DNA from: DAOUFU01 sp034429275
Lineage (GTDB): Bacteria; Chloroflexota; Anaerolineae; Aggregatilineales; Aggregatilineaceae
Assembly: GCA_034429275.1 (NCBI GenBank)
Contig: DAOUFU010000240.1
Location: 1 to 21,498 of the forward strand
Direction of reading: 5' to 3'
Length of the DNA: 21,498 nucleotides
Shown here one piece after another: positions 6,825 to 14,284 of the stretch. Position 1 is the stretch's first letter, and every line of letters begins with the position of its first letter. The notes below the pieces were generated by a model. That model did no database searches, was not told where the DNA came from, and saw nothing but the letters and a program-made list of their open reading frames with translations. The position numbers and the translations under genes were made by a program.

Positions 6825-9599
6825 TTACACTTCGCCCAATTTCACCAGCGCGGCGATCTGCTGGCGGCTGAGCAGCACGGTTGTCATCACGGTGACGCCA
6901 AACAACACCGCCGCAAACAGCGAATACACCACCGTAATCTCGCCCCAGGCCACGCGCACCAGGTAGGGCGGCAGCCCGCCGCTGAAATCCAGCAGGGGCA
7001 GGAACAGCAGGGTGGTCGTCAGGCCGATGGCCGTGCCGCCCAGGATGCCACCCAGCGCGGCGATCCCCTGCGACGAGAGCAGGTACGATGCCACCGCGCG
7101 CGCGCTCAGGCCCATCGCCCGCAGCGAGCCAAGCTGGAGCGCCTGCGTGCGGAATGACGCCGTGCTCTGGATCACACTGCCGACCAACGTCAGCAAAATG
7201 GCCGAGACAAACCCCACGGAGAGGAACCCCAGTACGCCCCGGCGAGTCGGGTCAGCCTGCGCGGCGGCGATCTCAACCTGGGGGTCCAGCCATTCCAGCA
7301 CGGGGAAGCCCATCGCCTTGACCTCATCCAGCAGGGCGTCGCCCTCTGCTCCGGGCTTCAGCCGCAGCCAGATGTCGTGCGGCAGTTCGGTGCCGACCAG
7401 CTCGAAGATCGGGTCGAGGTTGGTGATGGCGAAAAAGCCCGTGCGTGGATCGAGTGTGGGGAAATAGCTCACCAGCCCGACGACGGGCACGGTAGTCTGG
7501 TACCAGGTGTTGAGCGCCGAAATTTGCAGCGTGACCTCTTGCCCCACCCGGATCGCATAGGCATCGGCGGCCTGGCGGCTGAGCAGGATGCCGGTGCGGT
7601 TTCCCGCCAGCAGGTTCAACAGGTCGGCCAGCGGCTGCCCGGCGTAGTCATCGCGGAAGTAGGCAATCGCCGCCATCGCCGCGCGGTCTACGCCTAACAC
7701 GGTGCCCGTGGCACGCTGGCCGGGCAGCACCATCTGCGCGCTGAAGCGCCCCACGCGCGAGACGGCGTAGACCTCGTCAAGCGCCAGCAGGTTGCTGGCC
7801 GGCAGGGTATTGTAACCGACCACCGTCAGCGTGGTGCCGCTGTCGGACGAAGTCCCTTCTTCGGTTTGCGCCTCGCTGGCGACCACCAGCACGCGCTCCG
7901 CCCCGATGCTGTACTGGACCACATCTTGCAGGCTGCGATCCAGCGTGCTCGCCATCGACGCGGTGAAGCCGATCAGGCTGAGCGTGAAACACATCATCAA
8001 CAGCGTGCCGCGATAGCGCGCGATCGATCGGGTCAGTTCGCGCAGCGCCATCAGCAGCGCGATGTTGGTGCTGAGGCTCACCACACGCCCGGCAAGGGTC
8101 AGCAGCAGAGGGAATATTCGCAGAAACAGCAGGGTGAAGCCCAGCGAAAACAAGGTGGGCGCGACAAACACCAGCGGATCGCTGAATGGGTCTTCGGCCC
8201 CGGTAGAAAGTCCACCTTTGGCTTGCAGCGAGTAGAACACATAACCGGCAGGGACCAGCAGCATCACATCCAGGTAAACACGCTGCCACCACGCCTTGCG
8301 GGAGCGCGCCTGCACCTGCTTGAACTGGTTGATCGAATGGCCGGTGGTGCGCCATGCCGTCCACAGCCCGCTGCTGGCAGCCAGCAGCCCGGTCAGCGCA
8401 CCCACCATCACCGCCTGCCGCGTGTAGGTGATGTCGAGCGGCGGCGTATCGGCAGTGAACGTCAGGAACGACGAGGTGTGCCCTATCAACTGGACGACCA
8501 TCGGCGAGAGGACCAGGCCCACACCCAGCGCCATCCCGGCCAGGATCAGCCACATCAGCGCGTGCAGACCGATCAGCTTGCGGCGGCTCATTCCCCGGCT
8601 GCTCAGCGTTACGTCTTCCGTCTGCTGGCTGCCGACCAGCATCCCGGCCAACATCGTGACAAAATACAGGATCAGCCCGGCCACCGGCATCACCACAATC
8701 ACCAACTGTTGGGTGAGCGCATTCACCTCGTGGGTGAACGCCTTCAGGCCGCTTTGCGGCGAGAGGTCCAGCCGGATGCCCGGCAGCGCCCGCGACACGG
8801 CCCGCTGCCCATCGGTGATGCCGTCGAGCAGCCCGCCCACGTCCGAAGTGCGCAGCCCGCTGCCGTCGAACACAAGATACCAGTCCGCCTCGTCGATCGG
8901 CGTCACCATGCCCTCTACCGCTGACCACAAATCCGCTTCGTCCATCAGCAGCGCCTGGTCAAAAAACTTGGGCGTCAGAATCCACGCCGGATCGTCAGGA
9001 TCGACCGGGGTCCACAGCGCGGCGATGCGCAGGGAGAGCGGGGCCGCTGCGCCCGAACGGAACGCGCTCAGCGTGTCGCCCACCTGCATCCCTGTCTGGT
9101 ACAGCATTTTTTCGGACATCAGCACCGGGATCGCGCCGCTCGTGTCCTCGCTGCCGGGTTCGGGCGGCCAGGCACCGTCCACAATGCGCATCTGGTCTTC
9201 TGCGCCATGCAGCGCGCCCACCATATACGCGCCCATCGCCGCCGGAGTGTCGCCCTGGCGGGTGATGTTCCAGCTTCCGCTGCTGATAAACTGTACCTGT
9301 CGCGCCACCGGCAGATCGATGGCGGCGACAAAATCATCCCGGATCGAGGTGTTGGCGCGCGCCACGTCTTCCGCCGCGATCGCGCCTTCCCAACTGCCAA
9401 GGTACCGCAGCCGGAAAGCATAGGGCGGCTCGTCGAGGCTGTTGGTCAGCAGATCGGTGTTCACAGCGTCCACATAAAGCGCCAGGCTCAGCGCCAGCGT
9501 GGTCGCCGCCGACAGCCCCACCAGCGTCCAGAAGACGAGCATCCGGCGCTGCCACAGCCGTTCCAGGGCGAACAGGAAGGGATCAAGAAGTCGTGCCAT
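6825..9599 (-). CDS. FtsX-family ABC permease, large two-module form
   Basis: This 924-aa inner-membrane permease has the layout of ten-helix FtsX/LolCE-type permeases. The N-terminal helix lies at about residues 19-45, followed by a large extracytoplasmic domain to about 300. Helices follow near LVIVVMPVAGLILYFVTML, ALMWLILAGMALGVGL and AVMVGALTGLLAASSGL, with more hydrophobic segments around VMLLVPAGYVFYSL and VAPTLFSLGFTLLFL. The second module starts at YRGTLLMMCFTLSLIG, has its own extracytoplasmic domain (about 555-770) and ends in the typical FtsX triplet. In that triplet the LGSLRAMGLSARAV segment is the characteristic loop after the first helix. It is much larger than MacB (about 650 aa) and has no fused ATPase, since the two ATPases are separate genes. 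Start ATG 9599; no strong ribosome site. A 31-base gap separates it from the adaptor gene. Substrate unknown; export of lipids, peptides or antibiotics are the family options. Confidence 0.93.
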   Translation of the reverse strand: MARLLDPFLFALERLWQRRMLVFWTLVGLSAATTLALSLALYVDAVNTDLLTNSLDEPPYAFRLRYLGSWEGAIAAEDVARANTSIRDDFVAAIDLPVARQVQFISSGSWNITRQGDTPAAMGAYMVGALHGAEDQMRIVDGAWPPEPGSEDTSGAIPVLMSEKMLYQTGMQVGDTLSAFRSGAAAPLSLRIAALWTPVDPDDPAWILTPKFFDQALLMDEADLWSAVEGMVTPIDEADWYLVFDGSGLRTSDVGGLLDGITDGQRAVSRALPGIRLDLSPQSGLKAFTHEVNALTQQLVIVVMPVAGLILYFVTMLAGMLVGSQQTEDVTLSSRGMSRRKLIGLHALMWLILAGMALGVGLVLSPMVVQLIGHTSSFLTFTADTPPLDITYTRQAVMVGALTGLLAASSGLWTAWRTTGHSINQFKQVQARSRKAWWQRVYLDVMLLVPAGYVFYSLQAKGGLSTGAEDPFSDPLVFVAPTLFSLGFTLLFLRIFPLLLTLAGRVVSLSTNIALLMALRELTRSIARYRGTLLMMCFTLSLIGFTASMASTLDRSLQDVVQYSIGAERVLVVASEAQTEEGTSSDSGTTLTVVGYNTLPASNLLALDEVYAVSRVGRFSAQMVLPGQRATGTVLGVDRAAMAAIAYFRDDYAGQPLADLLNLLAGNRTGILLSRQAADAYAIRVGQEVTLQISALNTWYQTTVPVVGLVSYFPTLDPRTGFFAITNLDPIFELVGTELPHDIWLRLKPGAEGDALLDEVKAMGFPVLEWLDPQVEIAAAQADPTRRGVLGFLSVGFVSAILLTLVGSVIQSTASFRTQALQLGSLRAMGLSARAVASYLLSSQGIAALGGILGGTAIGLTTTLLFLPLLDFSGGLPPYLVRVAWGEITVVYSLFAAVLFGVTVMTTVLLSRQQIAALVKLGEV

Positions 9600-9628
9600 G
9601 ATGGCGTTCCGCCGCTTCTGCGAAGAAG

Positions 9629-9652
9629 GTGCAGGGGCGGCTGCCCCTGCAC
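9629..9652 (-). other. intercistronic hairpin between binding-protein and permease genes
   Basis: A perfect 10-bp inverted repeat GTGCAGGGGC/GCCCCTGCAC with a 4-nt loop lies in the 71-base gap between the double binding protein and the FtsX permease. No T-run follows on the minus strand, so it is more likely an mRNA-stabilising or attenuating hairpin than a full terminator. A short second hairpin (CTTCT/AGAAG, 9615-9628) follows it. Such hairpins after binding-protein genes are known to let the binding protein be made in excess of the permease (malE-malF). Confidence 0.6.
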
Positions 9653-9670
9653 GCGAGTCAACCGAACGAA

Positions 9671-12406
9671 TCAGAATCCCATGCTAAACGATGGATCGAC
9701 ACTGGTCGCGCAGCCCATGATCTGTTCGCCCAACTGCATCATGGCTTCGGGCACGTCGCTGGTGTCCACAGCGATGCTGGCCACACATTCCTGGTAAGCC
9801 AGGGTCATCATCTGGGCATCGGCCAGAGCGGTTTCCAGGTCGGCCCCATCCACCACATAGGAGTCAAACGCGGCCAGCAGCCAGTAACTGGCCATCTGGC
9901 TGGTGATCGAGCCGCGCCCCTGTGTGAACGTGGGGAACACGATGGTATTGGGTGAACGCAACAGCGCGTCGAGCTGGCGGTAGATCGAGGTCACTTCTTC
10001 CCCTTGCGAGGCAACAACTGCTGGGTCACTGACCAGCGATTGGCGGGCGGGCATCCCGTCGAATAGCTGCGGGCTGCGCGAGACCAGGCTCAAAAAGCGG
10101 TACGTCGCCTCAGGGTTTTGTGCTGTGACGCTGATATAGGCAGTGCCGATCTGATAGGCCAGTGCGTTGTACTGCGTACCCTGCGGGTAGAGCGTGTTGA
10201 CCCAATCGACCTCTTCTTCGCCGGGACGCCCCGGCCCACCGCGAAACCGGTTGAAGGTGTTGGTCGTGATGGCCGCGTCATCTGCCGCGCCGAACATCGC
10301 CCCTTGCGTCAGCGCCGCGTAGCTGATATAGCCCGCGCTGGCGAGATCGAGCACCTGCCGGATGGCTTCGACCGTCGCCGGATCGGTGAAGTTGACCGTG
10401 GGCGGATCGGTGCGGTAATCCAGCGGCAGGCCGCCGTAGGCCGCGATCAGCATCAGCAGGTACGAGCCGCTGGGATCGGAGGGCACAAACGGGGTCGGAT
10501 CGGTGTCGTAAGGCTTGAGCATCTTCAGCGCATCGGTGAAGGTGTCTGCCGTCCACCCGTTGACCGGCTCCGGCACGCCTGCCCACGCGAACCGTTCCGG
10601 GTTGTACTGGAGCATTTGCGGCTCGATGGTCAGTGGCAGCGCCCAGGTTTTGTTATCCCGCTGAAGCTGCGCCAGCGTATTGCCGATCACATCGTTACGG
10701 TCAAAGGTCGGGTCAGCGTCCATCAACGGATCGAGATTCAGAAGGGTGCTCAGGTCGGCATCGGGCACGGCATTGGAACTCAGGATGATGCAGTCGTAGT
10801 CCTGGGTTAGCTGAGCGAGATCGCTGCCGATCACGTTTTCAAGGTTCACCTGGCCAACCACAGGATCGGAAGCGGTGAAGCTGGCGATCAGTGCGTCCCA
10901 CTGTTCCTGGTTACCGAGCCGCCCTCCGCCGCCACCCATACCGCCGCCGAATCCCAGGTTGACGGCGCAGTTCAGCGCAATCTTGCCGGGGGCCAGGGCA
11001 GCCTGGGTTGGCGGGGGAGTGATGAACAGCGAGACCGTGCCATAAAGCGCCTGTGCCGTGCGCGCATCGCTGATCGCCTGCGCTTCGACCGCCTGCAGCG
11101 CGCTCAAAGCGTCGCCGCCATTCGACTCCATCTCGGTGATGGCAGCCGAAAGGTACGACGAATAACGCAGCGCCGACGCGCCCAGCCCATTAGCCAATCC
11201 TTGATCGATGGTGGGCCGGATGGCTTCAGGGATCGACTGGCTCATCCGCCCCATCCCGCCGGGTTGGCCCGGCATTCCGCCGGGTTGACCGGGCACCGCC
11301 GATGTTGTACCGGAATTGGCCTGCACGGCTGCGATCAGGCTGTAGCGCGCAGGGGTCGCGCTGAACGGATTGGAAGCCAGTTCCGAACGCCCGACCAGGA
11401 ATTTCGCCAGCGCATAGGCCAGGTCGGGGTATTGGGTGCCCGCGCTCACGGCGAACCCTTGCACACTCAGCCCGGCGGTAGCCCCCGGCAGCAGCGAGGC
11501 GTAGCGGGTTTCCTCCCCGCTGTTGTCTTGCCCCGGACGGAACCCGCGCTCACCGTAGCCGTTGATCCCCTCCACGCGCAGCGGGACGGCATTCTCAAGC
11601 CCGCCGCCCGAAGCCAAGACAACGCCTTCACTGCGCAGCTCGTACCACACCTGCAGCACGTGTTCGATTTGCGGCGAATTGAGCTGAGGCAGGTCCGGTT
11701 GGGCAGCCTCATCCACCAGGCTGACTCCGGCGGCGGCGCGCAGAAACAGCGCCAGGTTGTTGCCGCCGGATACCGTCGAGAAGCCGGGAGTGAGCACGCT
11801 GCCGTCGGCGTTGTAAACGGTCAACAGCCGCGCTGCGTTGGCGAAGTCATCGATCGTCCAGCGCTCATTGGGATAGGCCAGCCCCACCGCGTCGAATGCG
11901 GCGGGATCGTAGGTGACCACGATGACATCCGTCGAGAGCGGCAGCGCCCACATGCTGCTATCCCACTGGTACGCCTGCCATGCCGCCGGGATGAAATCGG
12001 CGGAGTTGAGCGTCGGGTCGTTCATCACCAGCGGCTGCAAGTCGAGGAAATAACCCGCCTGAGTCGCCTCCGGTGTCAGCGAGGACGAGTCGATGTACAT
12101 CACATCCGCCGAACTGGCCAGCGTCTCCGCCGCATCCAGCGTATCCTCCACCGTCGAGCCACCCATCGGCCCGCCGCCGAAAAAACTGGTCTCATTCAGA
12201 GTCAGCGCTACCGTCACGCCGGGATTCTGGGCCTCGAACTCGGCCAGCAGATCGGTCAGTGTGTCCTCCCACATCGCCGGCACGCTGAGCACCAGAGTCG
12301 CGCTCTGGGCATGGGCGCGCCGTGCCGTCACCGGTAACAAAGTCACCATCAGCGCAATCGCAAGCGCCAGGTGGAAAAATCGGGCCAATGCTCGCCTATG
12401 GTTCAC
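9671..12406 (-). CDS. secreted protein with two tandem extracellular solute-binding domains
   Basis: This 911-aa exported protein begins with a signal peptide (about 1-33, ending AHA before QSA). Two family-1-type solute-binding domains follow (about 35-450 and 480-911). Matching landmarks recur in the same order: MWALPL (152-157) and TWALPL (587-592); RWTIDDFANAARLL (182-195) and GWTADTFTDALKML (617-630); TPARYSL (361-367) and MPARQSL (785-791); SYLSAAITEM and SYWLLAAFDS near each end. Gly/Met/Pro-rich stretches sit at about 380-387 and 486-496. Family members bind sugars or other small solutes, but no sugar-type permease is nearby; the next gene is an FtsX permease. I chose GTG at 12406 because GGAGGAG lies six bases before it; an ATG at 12427 would place that ribosome site inside the gene. 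First gene of the operon, preceded by the 11-bp repeats at 12461-12493. Confidence 0.85.
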   Translation of the reverse strand: MNHRRALARFFHLALAIALMVTLLPVTARRAHAQSATLVLSVPAMWEDTLTDLLAEFEAQNPGVTVALTLNETSFFGGGPMGGSTVEDTLDAAETLASSADVMYIDSSSLTPEATQAGYFLDLQPLVMNDPTLNSADFIPAAWQAYQWDSSMWALPLSTDVIVVTYDPAAFDAVGLAYPNERWTIDDFANAARLLTVYNADGSVLTPGFSTVSGGNNLALFLRAAAGVSLVDEAAQPDLPQLNSPQIEHVLQVWYELRSEGVVLASGGGLENAVPLRVEGINGYGERGFRPGQDNSGEETRYASLLPGATAGLSVQGFAVSAGTQYPDLAYALAKFLVGRSELASNPFSATPARYSLIAAVQANSGTTSAVPGQPGGMPGQPGGMGRMSQSIPEAIRPTIDQGLANGLGASALRYSSYLSAAITEMESNGGDALSALQAVEAQAISDARTAQALYGTVSLFITPPPTQAALAPGKIALNCAVNLGFGGGMGGGGGRLGNQEQWDALIASFTASDPVVGQVNLENVIGSDLAQLTQDYDCIILSSNAVPDADLSTLLNLDPLMDADPTFDRNDVIGNTLAQLQRDNKTWALPLTIEPQMLQYNPERFAWAGVPEPVNGWTADTFTDALKMLKPYDTDPTPFVPSDPSGSYLLMLIAAYGGLPLDYRTDPPTVNFTDPATVEAIRQVLDLASAGYISYAALTQGAMFGAADDAAITTNTFNRFRGGPGRPGEEEVDWVNTLYPQGTQYNALAYQIGTAYISVTAQNPEATYRFLSLVSRSPQLFDGMPARQSLVSDPAVVASQGEEVTSIYRQLDALLRSPNTIVFPTFTQGRGSITSQMASYWLLAAFDSYVVDGADLETALADAQMMTLAYQECVASIAVDTSDVPEAMMQLGEQIMGCATSVDPSFSMGF

Positions 12407-12460
12407 AGGGTTCTCTCCTCCACACATTCATGTAGCTTCCCAAAGCATGATCCGGCCAGG

Positions 12461-12493
12461 TTACACAGTCCTTACAACCTCATTACAGTTTTG
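12461..12493 (-). promoter_or_regulatory. candidate response-regulator box: three 11-bp direct repeats
   Basis: On the plus strand TTACA recurs at 12461, 12472 and 12483, exactly 11 bp apart (ttacacagtcc, ttacaacctca, ttacagttttg). On the coding strand this is TGTAA three times in phase, ending about 55 bases before the GTG of the double binding protein. Direct repeats spaced by one helical turn of 11 bp are the usual binding geometry of OmpR/PhoB-family regulators. A weak -10-like CATGCT lies nine bases after the heptamer of the last repeat. The same arrangement recurs at 13221-13253. Confidence 0.6.
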
Positions 12494-12537
12494 AAATGAG
12501 ATCGCTGCGCGCTCAAACCGTGCGCCGCTGTCCAGAA

Positions 12538-12569
12538 TCAACCAGGCGCGGGGGGACGCGCCTGGTTGA
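12538..12569 (-). terminator. perfect 13-bp hairpin downstream of the small secreted-protein gene
   Basis: TCAACCAGGCGCG (12538-12550) pairs perfectly with CGCGCCTGGTTGA (12557-12569) around a 6-nt G-rich loop. It lies 47 bases beyond the stop of the small secreted-protein gene and before the promoter region of the double binding protein, the expected place for a terminator. No T-run follows on either strand, so termination is inferred from position and stem strength only. Confidence 0.5.
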
Positions 12570-12616
12570 CGGGGAAACAGGGCATTGGGCAAGTGGCCCA
12601 CCCGCTGCCCGCGAGG

Positions 12617-13108
12617 CTAAAGCTCCCAGGCGAAGGTGTAGCCGCCCAGGGTGGCGATATAGAGGTAGCCGCTGGCCGAATAACCGAGTGTGATCCCGTT
12701 CTGCTGCGCGATGAGGGTGCTCGCACCCGACGCGATCGCTGCCGAGACCTCGCTCATGGGCACCAGCATCGCTTCCTGGCCGACACCGTTGCCGTCGATC
12801 GCCCACACGCTGATGGCGCTGATCTCCTGAGTCATCCGCTGCTCGTAGACGGTTTCGCCGTCCTCGTCGGTGGTTGCCACCCATTCCGGCACATCAGCGC
12901 GGCGGTAGTACACCGCGACCGGGGCCGTCAGGTCGAAGCTGTTCAGACGCCCGTCACAGATATAAGCCGCGGTCCAGGTGCCGCTCTCTTCATCGTAGAC
13001 GGCTGGGCAGGCAGGCGGCAGATTGTCGTCACTGTCGGCATAGACATGGACTCCGCCGAGAGCCAGCACAGCGGTCACGGACAGGATGAGGGTGATTTTC
13101 TTGATCAT
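12617..13108 (-). CDS. small secreted protein of unknown function
   Basis: This 163-aa protein is not recognised as any family. It has a clear signal peptide (MIKKITLILSVTAVLALGG, probable cleavage after VYA at residue 24). Two cysteines (34 and 51) in the mature part could form a disulfide. The rest is acidic and beta-rich, with YICDGRLNSFDLTAPVAVYY, ISVWAID and the C-terminal YLYIATLGGYTFAWEL. The ATG at 13108 is chosen because GAGGAGAACCCC precedes it directly; a longer frame to 13165 would swallow that site. The ribosome region is nearly the same as that of the double binding protein (GAGGAGAACCC then TGTG or CATG), and both genes carry the same 11-bp repeat box upstream. It could be an accessory envelope factor of the same regulon (inference). 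Confidence 0.8.
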   Translation of the reverse strand: MIKKITLILSVTAVLALGGVHVYADSDDNLPPACPAVYDEESGTWTAAYICDGRLNSFDLTAPVAVYYRRADVPEWVATTDEDGETVYEQRMTQEISAISVWAIDGNGVGQEAMLVPMSEVSAAIASGASTLIAQQNGITLGYSASGYLYIATLGGYTFAWEL

Positions 13109-13164
13109 GGGGTTCTCCTCTGGGTTGATTGACTCGCCCACTTGGGCCGAGTGTTTTCCGGTCA

Positions 13165-13201
13165 ATGAACGTTCCGTCGTTCATGATCACGTTCATGATC
13201 A
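13165..13201. repeat. 12-bp tandem repeat plus inverted copy in the leader of the small secreted-protein gene
   Basis: CGTTCATGATCA occurs twice without a gap (13178-13189 and 13190-13201). An inverted copy of its first part, ATGAACG, lies at 13165-13171 and pairs with CGTTCAT at 13178-13184 over a 6-nt loop. The element sits between the 11-bp repeat box and the start codon. It could be an operator for a second regulator or a leader RNA structure. Confidence 0.55.
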
Positions 13202-13220
13202 GAAGTGTCGCCCACCCAAA

Positions 13221-13253
13221 TTACACACACCTTACAGGCCGGCTACAGCCCGG
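13221..13253 (-). promoter_or_regulatory. second candidate response-regulator box: three 11-bp direct repeats
   Basis: On the plus strand TTACA lies at 13221 and 13232, and CTACA at 13243, again exactly 11 bp apart (ttacacacacc, ttacaggccgg, ctacagcccgg). The first unit matches the first unit of the box at 12461 in 9 of 11 positions. It lies about 113 bases upstream of the small secreted-protein ATG. A -10-like GACACT lies nine bases after the heptamer of the last repeat, the same spacing as in the other box. Confidence 0.58.
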
Positions 13254-13360
13254 TAATGCTGCGGTTCTGTAATGTGAGCAGCCAGGGAGAGACCAGGGAA
13301 CAGAACTGAAGGGAAGTTTGAGGTGCGCCGTCGCGCTCAGCGGGGCCAAGAGGCGGGTTT

Positions 13361-13380
13361 CCCCGGCATGTTCGCCGGGG
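13361..13380 (-). terminator. hairpin downstream of the peptide-importer operon
   Basis: CCCCGGC (13361-13367) pairs with GCCGGGG (13374-13380) around a 6-nt loop, 23 bases beyond the stop of the second permease gene. No T-run follows on the minus strand. It marks a plausible end of the importer operon, before the separate promoter of the small secreted-protein gene. Confidence 0.4.
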
Positions 13381-13402
13381 ATTGCCTCATTCGCAGCCGC
13401 CC

Positions 13403-14284
13403 TCACCGCCGCATACGCGGATCGAGGATATCGCGCAGCCCGTCGCCAATGAAATTGAAGGCGAGCACCAGAGTTGCGATAGCCATGCCAGGGTAGAGCC
13501 ACATCCACCACTGGTCAAAAAAGTCGATGCCGGTCGAAACCATCCGGCCCCATTCCGGCGAGGTGGGGTCTGGACCGAGTCCCAGAAAGCTCAGCCCGGC
13601 AAAACTGAGGATGGCATTGCCAATATCCAGCGTGGCCAAAACGATGGCCGAGGAAATGCAGTTGGGCAAAACCGTGCGGAACAAGATATAAGGGGAAGAC
13701 GCGCCGATGCTTCGCGCACCTTCGACAAACTCGCGCGACTTGACCTCCATCACCAGGCCGCGAATCAAGCGCGCATATCCCGGCCACCACACGATCACCA
13801 GCGCGATGACGGCGTTGCGCAGGTCTGGCCCCAGCGCCGCAGTGATGGCCAGGGCCAGGATGATGGTGGGGAAGGCCATGAACAGCTCGGAAATGCGCAT
13901 GATCAGCTCATCCCACGCTCCGCCCACAAAACCGGCGATGGCTCCCACGAACAGCCCCAGCGTGCTGCCGATCACAATAACCAGGAACCCGGCAGGAATG
14001 GTGATGCGACCTCCGTACAAGACGCGCGTGAAGATATCGCGCCCAAGCTCGTCGGTGCCGAAATAGTGCGTGCTGCTCGGCCCCTTCAGGCGCTCGCTGA
14101 CGTTCTGCTTGATGGGGTCGGTGGGCGCGATGAGCGGTGCCGTGATGGCGATCAACAGCCAGATCGTCAGGATCACCAGCCCCACCAACACCATCGGGTT
14201 CCGCCGCAGCAGTCGCAGCCCCTTGCGCAGTTGCTGCTTACGGTCGGCGGGCGCGGGGGTCAAGGAAATAGTAGAGGATGTCAA
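13403..14284 (-). CDS. peptide/nickel-type ABC transporter permease, DppC-like
   Basis: This 293-aa inner-membrane permease belongs to the DppC/OppC family. The N-terminal segment RRNPMVLVGLVILTIWLL is the first helix and is followed by the family motif HYFGTDELGRDIFTRVLYGG (about 73-92). Further helices and the ATPase-contact EAA loop follow (EFVEGARSIGASSPYILFR, about 190-208). The protein ends FNFIGDGLRDILDPRMRR, as is usual. The most upstream possible start is TTG at 14284, just after an in-frame stop; it overlaps the DppB-like gene by 47 bases and has only a distant GGAG. TTG at 14263 is also possible, while ATG at 14194 would cut into the first helix. It pairs with the DppB-like permease. 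No ATPase follows; the operon ends here. Confidence 0.92.
   Translation of the reverse strand: MTSSTISLTPAPADRKQQLRKGLRLLRRNPMVLVGLVILTIWLLIAITAPLIAPTDPIKQNVSERLKGPSSTHYFGTDELGRDIFTRVLYGGRITIPAGFLVIVIGSTLGLFVGAIAGFVGGAWDELIMRISELFMAFPTIILALAITAALGPDLRNAVIALVIVWWPGYARLIRGLVMEVKSREFVEGARSIGASSPYILFRTVLPNCISSAIVLATLDIGNAILSFAGLSFLGLGPDPTSPEWGRMVSTGIDFFDQWWMWLYPGMAIATLVLAFNFIGDGLRDILDPRMRR

Noticed and set aside
6820..6830. Single TTACA near the end of the permease gene as a possible third regulator box
   Set aside because: No second copy at 11-bp spacing, and it overlaps the permease stop codon.
7866..8924. 352-residue open frame on the plus strand inside the FtsX permease gene
   Set aside because: Shadow frame; the minus-strand reading gives membrane helices and the FtsX pattern.
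13282..13299. CCAGGGA twice at an 11-bp step near the second regulator box
   Set aside because: Different sequence from the TTACA units, only two copies, not repeated at the other box; likely chance.
13221..13511. 96-residue open frame on the minus strand overlapping the end of the DppC-like gene
   Set aside because: Overlaps the permease in another frame and runs into the promoter box; no ribosome site.
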